A stretch of 23,651 bases of DNA from Guillardia theta CCMP2712. Lineage: Eukaryota > Cryptophyceae > Pyrenomonadales > Geminigeraceae. Shown here one piece after another: positions 10,520 through 19,513 of this stretch. A program made the translations under genes and the position numbers. The notes beneath the pieces are model-generated. The model had not been told where the DNA came from, did not search any database, and saw only the letters and a list, made by a program, of their open reading frames with translations. Where the stretch lies: positions 258,495 to 282,145 of the forward strand of contig NW_005434649.1 in the NCBI RefSeq assembly GCF_000315625.1. Reading direction: 5' to 3'. Position 1 is the stretch's first letter. The number at the start of each line of letters is the position of its first letter.

Positions 10520-11695
10520 ATGCGCTTCGCGGCTTTCACTGTCCTTGTCGCGATCTGCGCAGCAGTGCCGATGAGGAAGAGGATAGATGATGATGACTCC
10601 ATATCTGCCATCGCTCCTCTCAAGGCCTCGAGCATTCCTGGCCCGTCATGCACGCTCTACAACAACTCTGGGGGCTGCAACGACGACCCCTGCTGTACTT
10701 GGTAAGATTTCTTGAGCGAGGGTGTGGAATCTGCAAGGACGTGGTAGACATGCACTGCGATGAAGACATCTATGCATGAGTTTTGTATCGATCACTTTTT
10801 TTTTGGTCATGTCATGCTTGTATTCACATAATTTTGGTCCTGTTTGATGGTTTGATGGTGGAATCGCAGGTGCGGAACCATCTTCAACGCGACGAAGCCA
10901 GGCTTTTGCATGATGATTACCCCCTTCCCTATCCCGACTCTGCAGTGCCAGAAAGCTCCTACCACTTGCGGTCAATTCATGAGTCTCCCAGACTGCGACG
11001 AGCACAGCGATTGCATGTGGGTACCCGAGGGCCCGATCTCCGCCAAGACTGGCATGTGCGTGTACAACTGGGACAGCTGCAAGACGCCAACGAGCGAGAG
11101 ATCGACTGTGCACAAGAAGGCCAAGAAGTCTCATTCTACTGCCCCCTCCCCTCCTGCTCCTCCTAGCCCGCCGACTCCTCCCACTCCCCCCGCGCCCCCT
11201 GCCCCGATCATGTGCAACATGACAACAGCAGAGGAGTGCGATGCGACCCCATGCTGCCAGTGGTATGTTGTTTGAACTGTGACAAGAGCTTGCAGTGACG
11301 GTTTTCTTTCATTGCTTCTTGTCTCTCTTTCCCTCTCCCTTCTCCAGGTGCGGATCCATCTATAACACAACCGCACCAGGCTGGTGCATGAAAGTGCTCC
11401 CTGTGCCCATCCCCGCGATGAAGTGCTCCAAGGTAGGGTCAACGACGACATCTGAACCGGTTTTCATGGCTAGCGGTCCGCATTGTGACTCTTTTCCTTT
11501 GTTGTCAACCAGGGAAACATGAAGTGCACGGCCTTCAAGACGGAGCTGGCTTGCAACGCTTCTGCATCAGTTGGAGCGGTAATTCCTTCATTTCTGTCTT
11601 TCACGGTTTGATGTGCTGGATGGCAGTCCTGCAAGTGGGTGCCCTTCGGCCCTCCAGGAAGCATCAAGGGAATCTGCATCTCTGGGTGTGATTAG
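10520..11695 (+). CDS. Secreted protein with two tandem 12-cysteine domains (264 aa, 5 exons)
   Basis: Exons: 10520-10701, 10870-11262, 11348-11432, 11513-11578, 11627-11695. The first ~16 residues (MRFAAFTVLVAICAAVP) form a signal peptide. Domain 1 has cysteines at 44, 53, 58, 59, 62, 74, 87, 94, 103, 109, 124 and 131. Domain 2 has them at 176, 184, 189, 190, 193, 205, 218, 225, 233, 244, 259 and 263. Most spacings are identical, and the blocks CC-x-W-CG, P-G-[FW]-C and P-[IV]-P recur. A basic then Pro-rich hinge (~132-173, PPTPPTPPAPPAP) joins them. Five N-glycosylation sequons are present. A phase-2 intron interrupts the CCxW/CG junction of both domains at the same codon, so the domain was duplicated with its intron. 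I do not recognise the family; the CxWV part faintly recalls PSI-like domains. An extracellular binding or wall role is only a guess. Confidence 0.8.
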
Positions 11696-12043
11696 AGACG
11701 GGATGATGTGTGATTTCCTGTGTATATGAAATCAGTTGAGAATTTTTCAAGCCTTCAAAATGAAACTCAAAACATTTCGATATCGTTCTTCAATGTGTCC
11801 GGTTGCAGTGAGGGAGGAGAAGAGAAGGGACAGGTCGACTAGAGACAAAATTTCGAAAGGTATCACGGTTTTTATCTGTACAGGTTCCAACAGCAGTGGA
11901 CCACTACAACTTTCCCGGCGTCCGTTGACGTCAGCTTCATTCCATTCAAGCGAGTCAGGGATGGGTGGTCTGTAGCACTCCCTTCAAAAGCACAAGCAGT
12001 GCCAACGAATGAACATGAGAGAAAATCCAAGAGCGACAGCCCT
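11696..12043. other. Convergent 3' spacer
   Basis: These 348 bp lie between the stop codons of the cysteine-rich gene (+) and the Ctf8 gene (-), and should hold both 3'UTRs. No further gene, and no clear poly(A) signal, was seen. Confidence 0.4.
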
Positions 12044-12575
12044 TCACTCGAGCTGTGAGCCTAGATCCTTCATCGGCGAGACGTAATGGGTTGTGATGAC
12101 TGTAGGGCTGGTTCGAAACATAGGTCAGACCTCACACGCTTGCTACTTGCAGGCATACCGGTGATTAAAAACAATCTTCTTCTTGATGATTCCGGCTATG
12201 CTGTATTCCGTAGCCGATTGGCCGCCTTGCAAGGGCTCTGACTTTCTCTTGAGCATTACTGCGAGAGGGCTGCTCAGGTCGACGATTTTGCCTTCCAGCC
12301 TTTGGTTTCCTACTGTCAGAGATACATTCTTGTCTCCTTTTTTCATCTGCAGGTTCCCAATGTCCAATCCGTCAAGGCTGTCCGAGGAATCTCTGGCCTG
12401 GAGCATGCCTTGCATCTCGATCATGGTCCATTCCTTGGGTCCGTCCGCGGGACTTTTCACGAGGATTTCTCTGCATGGAGGGATCTCAGATGCCTGCTGT
12501 GTCTGCCCATTCACCATGACTCCAAACTTCGCTGCTGCTCTTCACCGTGAAATGCACAATTTGTCCCTGCAGCAT
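12044..12575 (-). CDS. CTF8: Chromosome transmission fidelity protein 8 (Ctf8)
   Basis: Ctf8 joins Ctf18 and Dcc1 in the alternative RFC clamp loader that handles PCNA and supports sister-chromatid cohesion in the nucleus. The main exon 12517-12159 carries the family core: EWTMIEMQG, then VGNQRLEGKIVDLSSPLAVM, then IIKKKIVFNHR. A 51-nt GT-AG intron (12158-12108) joins it to 12107-12044, giving RPTVITTHYVSP, the equivalent of the family's RPkPII ending; reading on without splicing loses this. The start is less certain. ATG at 12517 has an upstream in-frame stop. A small first exon, 12575-12546 (MLQGQIVHFT), spliced in phase 0 to 12502, 12496 or 12493 would better match the usual MxQI-V Ctf8 N-terminus, and I favour it. 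The length of ~140 aa fits the family. Confidence 0.85.
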
Positions 12576-13384
12576 GACGGAGTCAGCGGCAAACCGTAGA
12601 GCAATGGATAGTGTAGTGCAACTGACAATACAAAGCTGAAAAGCTAGCAAATAGTTTCAAAGCTACGATGACCATCATTGCTGCATATCAGCTTTTGTTT
12701 GCACGAGTGCTCGTGTGAACAACGGATTTTTTGTTGTCACTGAAGTATATGTAGTAGAAACAAAACGTTCATGACACCACCAGCATGCATGATTCAATTC
12801 AATTGGAAGAAATAGCCCAGAATGTTTGAGACGCTGTGATCGCATGCTTGGTGAGATTGAGAAAGTGTATTCAGTCACCAAAAGCGAGAGGGTACAACCT
12901 CCTTAAAGGTCAGCGAAGTAATAAGAGAGTGTGAAGAGATGAAAGAGGGAGGAGAGGAGAAGCATGCATGTCAGGATAAGAGAGAGATGAAGACAACATG
13001 AAGGATTTAGAAGAGGAGAGGGTGAAGACGACATGAAGGAGTCAGAAGAGGAGGAGGGAAAGGAGATGGAGGTGTCAGAGGAGATGGAGGATGACATGGA
13101 GGAGTCAGAGGAGGACAATAGGGAGGATGAGACATGACGGGGAAGAGATGTTGGTGGAGGGCAGGAGAAAGGGGCAAGAGGAAAGGGGAAGGGGGAGGCG
13201 GGAGATCAGATCTATCGATCAGCCGCCATATGGGACGGGAAATTGGCGCCAAGTCGTCTTTTTTTTGGTGGAAGTGTAAAATTTAAAAACAAAACAAAGG
13301 GACCCTCCTTCATACTTCTCCTCCTCCCCCGCCCCCGGATGCAAGGTATGCTCCCACTTGCTTGCAGGCTGAGTCAACTTCAGT
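12576..13384. other. Spacer with purine-rich degenerate repeats
   Basis: No gene is supported. At about 12986-13120 a loose purine-rich repeat (tgaagacRacatgaagga, then agaagagga) recurs with 35-bp spacing and a more diverged third copy. A 34-codon acidic frame begins at the ATG within it, but it is Glu/Met low complexity. The region should include the upstream sequences of both Ctf8 (-) and the unknown gene at 13385 (+). Confidence 0.4.
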
Positions 13385-14283
13385 ATGCTGATACTTCACC
13401 ATGTTGCCGCACTAGCCGGTCTATTCACGCAGTTACCGCACCAGCCTGACTGCCTGTTGGATCAGTTAGAGGTAACCACTATTGTTACTTTTCGTCACAC
13501 ACATTTTCATCCGGCTTTCATCGCCAGGGCGACAGAAGAGCAAGAGAAGCTGATAAAAAGAGATCCAAAGGAGGCACCAGCGTGCAAGCAGAGAGAGACA
13601 AACAGAAGATGAGCGAAACTAAAATGACATATGGATCTTCTTTGTTAGAGCGTCGATCTGCGGTGGAAGAAGCTATATTAGTCAAGATCGCAAGACACTC
13701 TTCTCAACAACCACTTTTCCGAGGTTTGCCATTCCTCTGGATATGACTGGGCCGCGGAAAGGAAGATGGTTTGACGGACCCATAGAAACATGGCTAGATG
13801 TATGTTTTTGGGCAAGATGAGGTCGCTGATGGACATGACTGAAGTTCTCCGAAGGTGAATGCTTCATGCAGAGCAAAATGCTGAATTAACGGGCATAGGG
13901 ATTGAAAAGCAGGGATTTGTGTTGGAAAGTCAATCCCGAACCGAGCATTATGTGCTCCTTGGTAGGGATGGATGGTTTGACTGATCTAGGTGAACTTACA
14001 TGTCAACTTCATGTTTTGCCCATCTTCCTTTTGATCAGAAGTGCAGGTCATAGCATTTGTGTTAGCCACCACGAGGGATTCTGCTCACCTGAAGATGCTT
14101 TATCTCCAAATCTCACAATTCAGGCAACTCAACTTTGCTATAGAAGTAGATGGAGGTCGCGCCTGGATCGTCTCAAGATTGATGTCCTTCGAATGCAAGG
14201 CTAACACAGATCCTCAGAATCCAGATAAACAAGTCGAGAAAGATTTCAGATTGGTCTGTGAGATTGATCAGCATAGGCTCTGA
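13385..14283 (+). CDS. Unknown protein (217 aa, 5 exons, tentative model)
   Basis: Model exons: 13385-13471, 13528-13723, 13762-13799, 13874-13961, 14039-14283. All junctions are GT-AG and all phases agree (0, 1, 0, 1). The introns are 56, 38, 74 and 77 nt; 38 is shorter than any other here and is the weak point. Exon 1 is hydrophobic/amphipathic (HHVAALAGLFTQLP), followed by a highly charged Lys/Arg/Glu stretch. The rest looks globular (RWFDGPIETWLD, EHYVLLEVQVIAFVLATTR, LNFAIEVDGGRAWIVSRLMS). An in-frame stop precedes the ATG. I do not recognise the family. An alternative is a shorter gene starting at ATG 13859 and using only the last two exons (115 aa). Confidence 0.42.
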
Positions 14284-14835
14284 GTAGATTGACAAGAGTT
14301 GAGGAAAGGGACAGCAAGAAATCAAGTTTTTGGATCAGCAAGTGTTGGTTTTCGCTCCCTGGAGCCAGTGTTTGGAACAATGAGTAAGATAATGTAGAGA
14401 TTGAAAGCAACCTTGAAGAGTAGATGATGAACGATCAAAGAGGCAGGAAGAATGATCAATTGTTTAGGAAGAACACAGATTCTTCAGGGAAGAAGAGACT
14501 CAGATCGGAGATCAGCCTTTGTCTTCAAGGGTGAAGCGACACAGTCGGAATGGTTTTGTCCGGACAGTTGTTCAACAGTTGGGTTTGAGGAAGTGTGATA
14601 CCCCTTCCCAGGCTTCTTCTCATAACGCAGCCATGATCATATTATATGCGTCTTGAGCTTGATGAGCGAAAGGATTCATTGTTTCACACTGTAGTCTTCA
14701 TCTCAGTACATTTCACATCCTCAAACAAACCACATCGCCGGGCCAAACAGCTAGTGGTAATGATAAAATCAAGCCCCCTTTTCTTCATCCGAAATAGATC
14801 CGAGTACTCAGTAAAAAAGAGGAGTTTAGTAGGAG
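14284..14835. other. Spacer with no supported gene
   Basis: Stop codons are frequent in all plus-strand frames just after 14283. The open frames at 14646-14948 (+) and 14684-14953 (-) span an AT-rich inverted repeat and have no family resemblance. Confidence 0.35.
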
Positions 14836-14891
14836 TTTGGTACAAATATTTATATTTATTTATAAATATTTGTTTAAATATTTGTACCAAA
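14836..14891. repeat. Nested AT-rich inverted repeat
   Basis: Arm A at 14836-14852 (tttggtacaaatattta) pairs perfectly over 17 nt with 14875-14891. An inner palindrome uses the same left arm: 14843-14854 (caaatatttata) pairs perfectly with 14861-14872. The two hairpins exclude each other. No target-site duplication or terminal motif was identified, so its class (MITE-like, S/MAR-like or cruciform site) is open. Confidence 0.75.
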
Positions 14892-15097
14892 ACTCGTTGG
14901 AAGTTGATTTTCGGGACACACCCATTTACTACCCCTCGTCCCGTATAGTTCACCCAGGGGTGGAGTCAACACCCTGTGCGATATAAAGTAAAGTCCTTTC
15001 ACCGCGGCGCCTGCGAGTCCGAGGTATCCATGGTAAGAGCATAGTCGTCGCCTCCCGCCTCTGTACTCATCGAACCTGCACCATGTGGCCTTGTGAA

Positions 15098-15179
15098 GAT
15101 GATTCTTCGTCTTGTATGACCTCTGCTTCAAACATCAAGATGATTCTTTGTCTTATATGACCTCTGCCTCAAACCTCAT
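15098..15179 (+). repeat. 41-bp tandem duplication at the 5' end of a gene
   Basis: Copies at 15098-15138 and 15139-15179 (gatgattctt..., ...atgacctctgc...) differ at about 5 positions. Because 41 is not a multiple of 3, the copies are read in different frames. The ATG at 15082 (MWPCEDDSSS) would join the downstream open frame if only one copy were present. Confidence 0.8.
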
Positions 15180-15591
15180 CCTTGACCGAATCGAACTTGA
15201 CCGCCTCAGTTGGCGCTTTGAAAGCTCTGACTGCCTTGATTTCTCTCAGTTTGCGGACATCAGTCATCTTCAGGGCCTCTTCAGCACCTCCTGGCCTTTG
15301 ACCACCATCACTGACGATCAAAACCTGAGAGTCGAAGGAAACATTGGCGACGCTTGGAACTATGGGTCTGCCAGCTACCACCACAGAGAATTCGGCGGAT
15401 CCAGCGGCAAGACTCACTACCTGACATCCTCGGGCGAGAGTGTGTATGGCCCCTATGGAACCGACCATACCATCTTCGGTAAGTTTGGCGTCAGTGACAG
15501 CGCTTATGATGCGTTCGACCCTGATCGCATCAAAATGTGCGACTACCCACACGACCAGATCTGGGCCGGATATACCGCGTGTCAAGGCTAA
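15157..15591 (+). CDS. Unknown Gly/Ser/Tyr-rich protein (144 aa from first in-frame ATG)
   Basis: The open frame continues from before 15157 to TAA at 15591. The first in-frame ATG is at 15157 (MTSASNLILDR). The product is rich in Asp, Gly, Ser, Tyr, Trp and His (NIGDAWNYGSASYHHREFGG, YGPYGTDHTIFGKFG, WAGYTACQG), which looks like real protein rather than a shadow. A better ATG at 15082 is out of frame because of the 41-bp tandem duplication, so the gene may be broken, use the later start, or be spliced in a way I cannot see. AATAAA at 15690 fits a plus-strand 3' end. The family is not recognised. The antisense frame (15597-15169) is also open but of simpler composition. Confidence 0.42.
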   Translation: MTSASNLILDRIELDRLSWRFESSDCLDFSQFADISHLQGLFSTSWPLTTITDDQNLRVEGNIGDAWNYGSASYHHREFGGSSGKTHYLTSSGESVYGPYGTDHTIFGKFGVSDSAYDAFDPDRIKMCDYPHDQIWAGYTACQG

Positions 15592-15689
15592 TTGCACTCG
15601 AGCACAATGCCGTGCCGGTCGGACCTGGTGTGTCGCTGCGAGAATATCGGAGGGCGTGTATGCACTCCTTCAGATGACGCCGAGTCTGT

Positions 15690-15695
15690 AATAAA
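15690..15695 (+). promoter_or_regulatory. Possible poly(A) signal AATAAA
   Basis: This canonical hexamer lies 99 nt after the stop codon of the unknown gene ending at 15591 and would serve its 3' end. Whether this organism uses AATAAA is not shown by the window. Confidence 0.4.
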
Positions 15696-15699
15696 TCAC

Positions 15700-17200
15700 C
15701 ATGTTTTGGTCTAGCAAGGGTTTCCCCCCCCGTATCGCATCGTGGTAGTGATTGAGTGGAGGTGGAGTAGCTGAAAACTCACGACGGCACTGAGAAGCTT
15801 CAGCCTCGCAGGGTCTGGAAGCCAGTGAGAGCTCGTAGGAAGACAAAGCGGGTAAGACAGGGGACGACCCACTGCGTACGAGCAGTAAGGAAGACAGAGC
15901 AGCATCTAAGGCTGGCTCCTGTCAACTTGAAGACAAATGAGCGAGGTCGCCTGCTCCTCAGGCAGACGGGTCTTTTCTCCTCAAGCTCAGCGGCTTCGGT
16001 TTGCTTGAGGAGATAGCTGATGATAATTCGGTTGTAGAGGCAAGCCTAGGATGAGCGAAGGGTATGTCCAGCTGTCGTCTTGCACGCGTAGACGATCAGA
16101 TCCTAGTATACGCATGCGTTCGCAAGAGCAGGGAATCTACCCGGCTAGAGTGGACAACGATGACAGAGGGAGGTGGTTTTAGCTGCAAGAGATCTCGAGC
16201 TCGTCGATTTTCTTGAACTTTTGTAGAGCCAAAGCCTTGTAACGACTCGACAAAAAATCCCCCACATACTTCAACACTATAAAAGAATCGGCGAGCGACA
16301 TGTTCTACCTTCGTCGAATCCAAAGCCTGAACCATCGTAAATCAATGATTGGACCCAGCGAGATTGGTTGCCAAAAGTTATTTGACTCCAGCACAAACTT
16401 CAACAACACACATCAAGTGACTTAGAAGTTCAATCACTCTGTGTACATGTAACTACATGTAACTCGATTCTTTTCAAAACCATGAGCTCAGTGTCCGCCT
16501 CTCCTACCTCGCGCAGCTGGAAACCCTGGAAACTTCAGAAGAACAATATCTTCATTGACTGAAAAAGAAAGGCAAATATCAGTCTGGCTCTTGAATGAAA
16601 TGATATAGCCGGTACCAATCTAAAAGAGCACCCGTACAGAATCCCCGGGCTGCCGTGGGTGGTAACGATTATTGCAAGTACAAACCTTGGTCATGGGAAA
16701 AGAGCAAACACATGTTAGGGATAAGAACTTAGAAGAATTCGAAGCTGGGCTTTGCATGCTGCAATTAACAAACCATCACTGAACGAAATATTACAAGAAA
16801 ACCAATACGGTCAAAGGATAGGCGCGGAGGTAGGAGGGAGCCTGGGAGAGTGGATGCACTGAGAAGTGAGCCGTGTAGGTGGTGTGCGACAAGAAAGATG
16901 AAGAAGCCTGAGGCACGAGACGGAGAGCAATTATTTGAAATCTTTCACTCTTTCACTCTTTCAATGCGTATCGTGCGGATGCAGTTGGACTGGCTTGTCC
17001 CGGGTTGGTGTCGACTTGCTCTTGATCCCGCCTGCAAACATCCATCATGTCGAGCGATGATCGATCATGTCTCCGCACCTATCAAGTGCTCGTGGAAGAA
17101 TCCTCTATGGCAACAGTTTGTATCTCTGCAGACGTTGGGCCCAAGTGCCTGGTGGGATGCGACACGGAATCAGAAGAAGCATGCGAGGCTCTTGGATCAG
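15700..17200. other. Long spacer with no supported gene
   Basis: No coding exon could be assigned over about 1.5 kb. A tandem 10-mer (tacatgtaac twice) lies at 16444-16463. A TATA-like ctataaaag lies near 16275, but no gene clearly starts downstream. The minus frame 16335-16096 (79 codons) has two weak STKV...R repeats and no recognisable domain. The plus frame starting at 16850 continues antisense into the phosducin-like gene and looks like a shadow. Confidence 0.35.
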
Positions 17201-17297
17201 CCTACCTGCTCAGCCGCTGATCTATCCATCTGTGCCCTAAAAAGCAATGTACTTCAGTTTCGACAAGGTCGCCTTAAAACTTTGCATGTATTGGTCT

Positions 17298-18143
17298 TTA
17301 CCTCGAGAAAGTCTTGGAGCCAAGCTCTCGGTCAATCCTCAACTTCGACTGGAACGACGTGTGGAAGGACCCACCTTCATCCTCTGACCCCGAGTCACTC
17401 TCATCCTCGCTCTCGTCGTGCCGAGATGCTGCAGAATTCTTCCCCCGTTGCTCCTCCAGCCTTGAAGTCTGGCAGTCCTCCTTGCTCTTGTGAAGGATTC
17501 CAGCCTGATTCAGCCAAGCTTGAAACACGGCAGCGCCGACCGAGTCCATCAGAACAAACTGTCTCAATGCAGCTCCCATTACGCGAGAGACGATGACGGT
17601 GTGACGGCAGCAGACGAGGGCAGGAAAGTCTGTCACGTGAAGGCTGCCTCTGAGTTCGTCCCCTTGCCGTGAATTCAGCGTCGTGCAAAGGAAGCACGTC
17701 CCAACAAACTGATGCGCAAGAGAGCGCATGTTCTTGAGGATTCCACCTGATAGCTCTCCTTCTGACGAACCTGGTTCAGCGGCTCGGTCGACAAGCACTA
17801 CAAGATGGACTCCGGCCATGATCAATTGGAGGACCTTGCCTGCATCCGTCACTTCTACCTCGCCATATCGCACATCAAGTTGCTGCTGCTCCTTGGAGCT
17901 GTTCGACTTGTTGCTTCTCACCAGCTCCTCCATTCTAGCATTGCGGATCATCATCAGCTCTGCATCGTCGTCGACGTCTTCCAAAGCACGATCGATCTCA
18001 TCCTCGGTCAAGGCGTTGGGATAGTCAGGGATCGGGATGCTCTGGATGCTGCTGGTTGGTTTGCAAAACACTTCCTCCTCGTAGAATATGCGCGACTTGT
18101 CGACCAATGGAGCCGGCATGGCTTTTCGCACCTTCCCAACCAT
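17298..18143 (-). CDS. Phosducin-like / TXNDC9-like thioredoxin-fold protein (281 aa)
   Basis: Proteins of this family bind the chaperonin CCT and help fold tubulin, actin or G-beta. Residues ~45-75 form the charged helical segment typical of the family (DDDAELMMIRNARMEEL), followed by RYGEVEV and a thioredoxin-like domain at ~100-215 (VLQLIMAGVHLVVLVD, LAHQFVGTCFLCTTLN, TDFPALVCC with the expected cis-Pro at 174). There is no CxxC redox pair, as in phosducins. The C-tail is acidic (ESEDESDSGSEDEGG), recalling TXNDC9. Sequence divergence prevents choosing a subfamily. Start: ATG at 18143; a well-formed GT-AG intron seems to lie upstream (donor near 18284, acceptor near 18239) in the 5'UTR. 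The end is ambiguous: a GTAAAG donor at 17301 and a TTTTTAG acceptor at 17237 would replace the final stop and end at 17202. Confidence 0.65.
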   Translation of the reverse strand: MVGKVRKAMPAPLVDKSRIFYEEEVFCKPTSSIQSIPIPDYPNALTEDEIDRALEDVDDDAELMMIRNARMEELVRSNKSNSSKEQQQLDVRYGEVEVTDAGKVLQLIMAGVHLVVLVDRAAEPGSSEGELSGGILKNMRSLAHQFVGTCFLCTTLNSRQGDELRGSLHVTDFPALVCCRHTVIVSRVMGAALRQFVLMDSVGAAVFQAWLNQAGILHKSKEDCQTSRLEEQRGKNSAASRHDESEDESDSGSEDEGGSFHTSFQSKLRIDRELGSKTFSR

Positions 18144-19011
18144 GTCACGAGCGCCATGGTAGAAGATAGAAGGAGGAGCGCACCGTATCTAACTTCACCT
18201 GGAAAGACGTCCTTTCTCGCATCTCTCGCCTGCAAGAAAGAACAGCATGAACGGAAAGAGCTCAGTATGGCAGGGGAACGTACCGACAGCACATGGCCAT
18301 TGTAGGATCATGCTCAAAATCTACCATGTCTTCGAAACCTTCCATCTAGAAACATCAAAATTTCAGGATCCTGCCTTGATCACATATAAATTTGATCTCG
18401 TCGTCACATGGAAACTCAGACGGCAGTCCAACCTCTTTCTCCATTGATATGCATACTATTCCATCATGTACCTTGCCTTCAAAACTCCTTTCGCCAATTA
18501 TTCATCATCATGGCCGCCTTTTCCTATCCCCTTCCTTGCTTCACCCTCTGCATGCTCCCCCCCAACAGTATCTACTTGTAAGTGTCATTCTGCCATCAAT
18601 CTCTCGAGCACACCTACAGGTAGCACGCATGCTCGTATTCGAGAAATCGCCGCCATGATCGCAGCATTGTACACCATCAGCCTACTTGGTCTAGCCCCTC
18701 CTGCCTTCCTCAGTCTGCCGCTGGCCCTCACTTCCATGTCTAGACCATGGAGCCTCCTCCTCCTCTCCCTCTCCCTTCTCCTCACCATCACTCGTTCCCT
18801 CCTAGTTCCTCTCCTCGTGCTCCTTCAGCTTCATTCTTCGCCGTTCCCTCGCATTCCCTTGGCATTCCATCGCCATGCATGGAATAATCGGATGGGGTAG
18901 GGGTTAGAAAGTACGGGTGTATACAACTACAAAAAGTGGGGTTTACAGAACCAATATTGGAAGTTGTGGGGTGGGGTAGATCTCATTGTCTTGCAGGGGT
19001 AGGGGTATCCG
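18144..19011. other. Spacer, pyrimidine-rich in part
   Basis: 18144-18300 is probably the 5'UTR and promoter of the phosducin-like gene (-). A plus-strand hydrophobic frame (18466-18900) is Leu/Ser/Pro-rich because the strand is CT-rich, and I do not support it. GGGGTAGGGGTTAG-like G-runs occur at 18893-19008. Confidence 0.35.
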
Positions 19012-19342
19012 TCATGGGAAGGGCGGATGAGTACTGTAGCGTGCGAGGATCATGGCAAGTGATGGGAAGGAGAGCAGTAGGACGCAGATCACAAGAGCGA
19101 GGACACCGACGATGACGAGGAGGAGAACGAGGAGGAGGAGGAGAACGAGGAGGAGGAGGGGAGCAGGGACGAGGGAGCCATAGTTCAGACGTCTGGGTCG
19201 CAGAGGGTATCAGTTCACCATGAGCGCATGAAGCGAGATTTCAGTTTCAAGGTAGGGGATCAGCAGGCCACCACACCGAGGATCCTTAGAAGAAGCAGGA
19301 GGCACAATATTCCAGTTGTTGCCAGCAGGAGAGTTCCACTAG
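19012..19342 (-). other. Hydrophobic segments of an unresolved minus-strand gene
   Basis: Reading the minus strand, one frame ending at TGA 19014-19012 encodes a long hydrophobic helix (VLLLVIVGVLALVICVLLLS) and a short polar tail. A second segment at about 19342-19262, in another frame, encodes GTLLLATTGILCLLLLLRIL. A globular-looking stretch lies just upstream (~19435-19340; AAIQFYIADGTLKDFAS). These suggest the C-terminal membrane part of a gene, but no intron set joins all pieces in phase. Such a gene would be head to head with, or overlap the 5' end of, PPWD1. CT-rich sequence can imitate membrane helices. Confidence 0.25.
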
Positions 19343-19513
19343 GAGGGTTATGTCAGAGGGACGAGGATCAGACGGTGTGGAGCTTGCAAAATCTTTTAAC
19401 GTGCCATCGGCGATGTAGAACTGAATGGCAGCGACTGTGCGAGAGCAGAAGCTGCACACAATCTTGCTCGAAGAAGAGTCTCTGTGTCTGCCAGGAAATT
19501 CACAGGGTAGCAG

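Noticed and set aside
14101-14283. Resemblance of the last exon of the unknown gene to the N-terminus of MAF1 (F-x-x-L-N, then R-L-x-S-F-x-C-K, then D-K)
   Set aside because: The similarity covers only a few residues. Upstream exons join it in phase to unrelated sequence, and no MAF1 core (the PDYDFS region) could be found downstream.
15169-15597. A 142-codon minus-strand open frame opposite the unknown gene at 15157
   Set aside because: Its composition is Val/Ala/Ser-simple. The plus-strand product looks more protein-like and has a downstream AATAAA, though the choice is not certain.
16096-16335. A 79-codon minus-strand frame with two weak internal STKV repeats
   Set aside because: It is short, has no family match, no supporting splice or poly(A) context, and the repeat is too faint.
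16850-17596. A 248-codon plus-strand open frame
   Set aside because: Its 3' half is antisense to the phosducin-like coding region. The product is Ser/Arg/Pro-rich without domain features, and no start or splice context supports it.
18466-18900. A hydrophobic plus-strand frame that could be a small membrane protein
   Set aside because: It is Leu/Ser/Pro-rich because the strand is CT-rich, with no domain signal or conserved feature.
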